A DNA stretch of 5,634 nucleotides, taken from NCBI GenBank assembly GCA_026985375.1, contig JALSQP010000002.1:1-5634 (forward strand), given 5' to 3'. The notes under the pieces are model-generated. The model was not told the origin of the DNA. It did no database searches and was given only the letters and a program-made list of their open reading frames with translations. The position numbers were made by a program, and so were the translations under genes. The stretch comes from Desulfurococcales archaeon (GTDB lineage Archaea; Thermoproteota; Thermoprotei_A; Sulfolobales; Desulfurococcaceae). Below, piece after piece: positions 5,126 through 5,634 of the stretch. Positions within the stretch are counted from its first letter, which is position 1. Every line of letters starts with the position of its first letter.

Positions 5126-5634
5126 ATGAAGACTGATACTAGACCCCATATCATAGTATTTGTTACACAAACAATTGATGGCCGGATTGGATTTAGGGGG
5201 AAGAGAACAATCCTGAGTTCCTGTAGGGATTTGGAGAGAGTGCATTACCTACGAAGAAATGTCGACGCAGTAGTGGTTGGGGCTAATACAGTAGTGGTTG
5301 ATGATCCCATTCTGGCCCCTAAGCCTTTAGGCACTGCTCGGAAGAAACCATATCGGGTGATTATTGACGGAAATCTAAAAATACCTTCAAGCGCTAAAGT
5401 ATTAGATACAAGGATATTACCAACGATAATATTCACATCAGCAAAATTTATGGGGACTTCTAAAGCAAGAGAATTGTATGAAAACGGTATCATATTAGAG
5501 TTTCTCGAGCCCCTTGACGAAACGAATAGGATTGATCTCGCCGAAGCCTTCGAGGTGCTTTACAAGAAATATCATGTGAACAAAGTACTTGTACAAGGCG
5601 GTGGAAAATTGATCGGAGAACTTATCATCAAGGG
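5126..5634 (+). CDS. arfC: 2,5-diamino-6-(ribosylamino)pyrimidinone 5'-phosphate reductase, partial (C-terminus outside window)
   Basis: The archaeal RibD reductase-domain enzyme of riboflavin (and so FAD and F420) synthesis. It reduces the ribosyl side chain of the GTP-derived diaminopyrimidine to a ribityl chain with NAD(P)H, in the cytosol. The 169 visible residues match the MJ0671-type family: MKTDTRPHIIVFVTQTIDGR (1-20), the DLERVHYLRRNVDAVVVGANTVVVDDP region (35-61) with the hallmark VGxxTVxxDDP, VIIDGNLKIPSSAKVL (78-93) and VQGGGKLIGELI (156-167), the glycine-rich cofactor-binding turn. The family is about 220 residues, so roughly 50 are missing beyond the right edge. There is no N-terminal deaminase domain, as expected for archaea. 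The start is ATG with AGGTG upstream; an in-frame ATG at 5102 is the alternative. It is divergent from hsp20. Confidence 0.92.
   Translation, partial: MKTDTRPHIIVFVTQTIDGRIGFRGKRTILSSCRDLERVHYLRRNVDAVVVGANTVVVDDPILAPKPLGTARKKPYRVIIDGNLKIPSSAKVLDTRILPTIIFTSAKFMGTSKARELYENGIILEFLEPLDETNRIDLAEAFEVLYKKYHVNKVLVQGGGKLIGELIIK

Noticed and set aside
5042..5245. Upstream extension of the hsp20 frame by 68 residues to 5245.
   Set aside because: It runs antisense through arfC and the divergent promoter, does not resemble Hsp20, and the ATG at 5041 has a GGTGATC site.
5268..5300. Twelve-base direct repeat CAGTAGTGGTTG at 5268-5279 and 5289-5300.
   Set aside because: It lies within coding sequence for the conserved VVVGxxTVVVDDP motif and is explained by repeated valine codons.
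5245..5493. Minus-strand open frame of 82 residues opposite arfC.
   Set aside because: It is entirely antisense to a clearly recognised gene and its protein resembles nothing; a shadow frame.
1..5634. tRNA, C/D box RNA, CRISPR or insertion-sequence signals.
   Set aside because: The only non-coding gaps above 50 bases (3799-3890, 4416-4474, 5042-5125) show no cloverleaf, no paired C and D boxes, no spaced repeats and no terminal inverted repeats that I can see.

Overview
The window looks like chromosomal DNA of a hyperthermophilic crenarchaeon (class Thermoprotei), perhaps a Desulfurococcales-type genome; the exact lineage cannot be fixed. The evidence is short intergenic gaps, long same-strand gene runs, ribosome-binding sites of the GAGGTGATC type, several probable TTG starts, archaeal-type genes (an archaeal Hsp20, a stand-alone archaeal riboflavin reductase, a COG4900-type mini-metallopeptidase) and proteins rich in Lys, Glu, Ile and Arg. 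Overall GC looks moderate. I see no tRNA, rRNA, CRISPR, IS element or phage gene.

Region 1 (about 1-3798, all minus strand, read right to left) is a run of eight tightly packed genes. It starts with uridine phosphorylase and a PfkB-family sugar kinase that nearly abut. Two AT-rich unrecognised ORFs follow, then a 69-residue unrecognised protein with a PHGHQH motif, a 36-residue microprotein, a small HExxH metallopeptidase, and finally the beta subunit of succinyl-CoA synthetase, which runs off the left edge. Gaps between genes are 3 to 21 bases. A promoter-like region with a perfect 6-2-6 palindrome lies in front of the first gene.

Region 2 (3891-5041, minus strand) holds a YfcE/MJ0936-type metallophosphoesterase and, upstream of it, an archaeal small heat-shock protein. 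A T6 tract directly after the heat-shock gene's stop codon may end its transcript. The phosphoesterase has its own strong ribosome-binding site.

Region 3 (5126 to the right edge, plus strand) is the 5' three quarters of the archaeal riboflavin/F420 pathway reductase (arfC/ribD2 type). It is divergent from the heat-shock gene across an 84-base intergenic region.

Functionally the clearest story is nucleoside breakdown. Uridine phosphorylase releases uracil and ribose 1-phosphate, and the adjacent PfkB kinase is a good candidate to phosphorylate ribose 1-phosphate to ribose 1,5-bisphosphate, as in the archaeal pentose bisphosphate pathway. This is inference from family and linkage. The least explained parts are the AT-rich gene pair at 1281-1972 and the 36- and 69-residue proteins.
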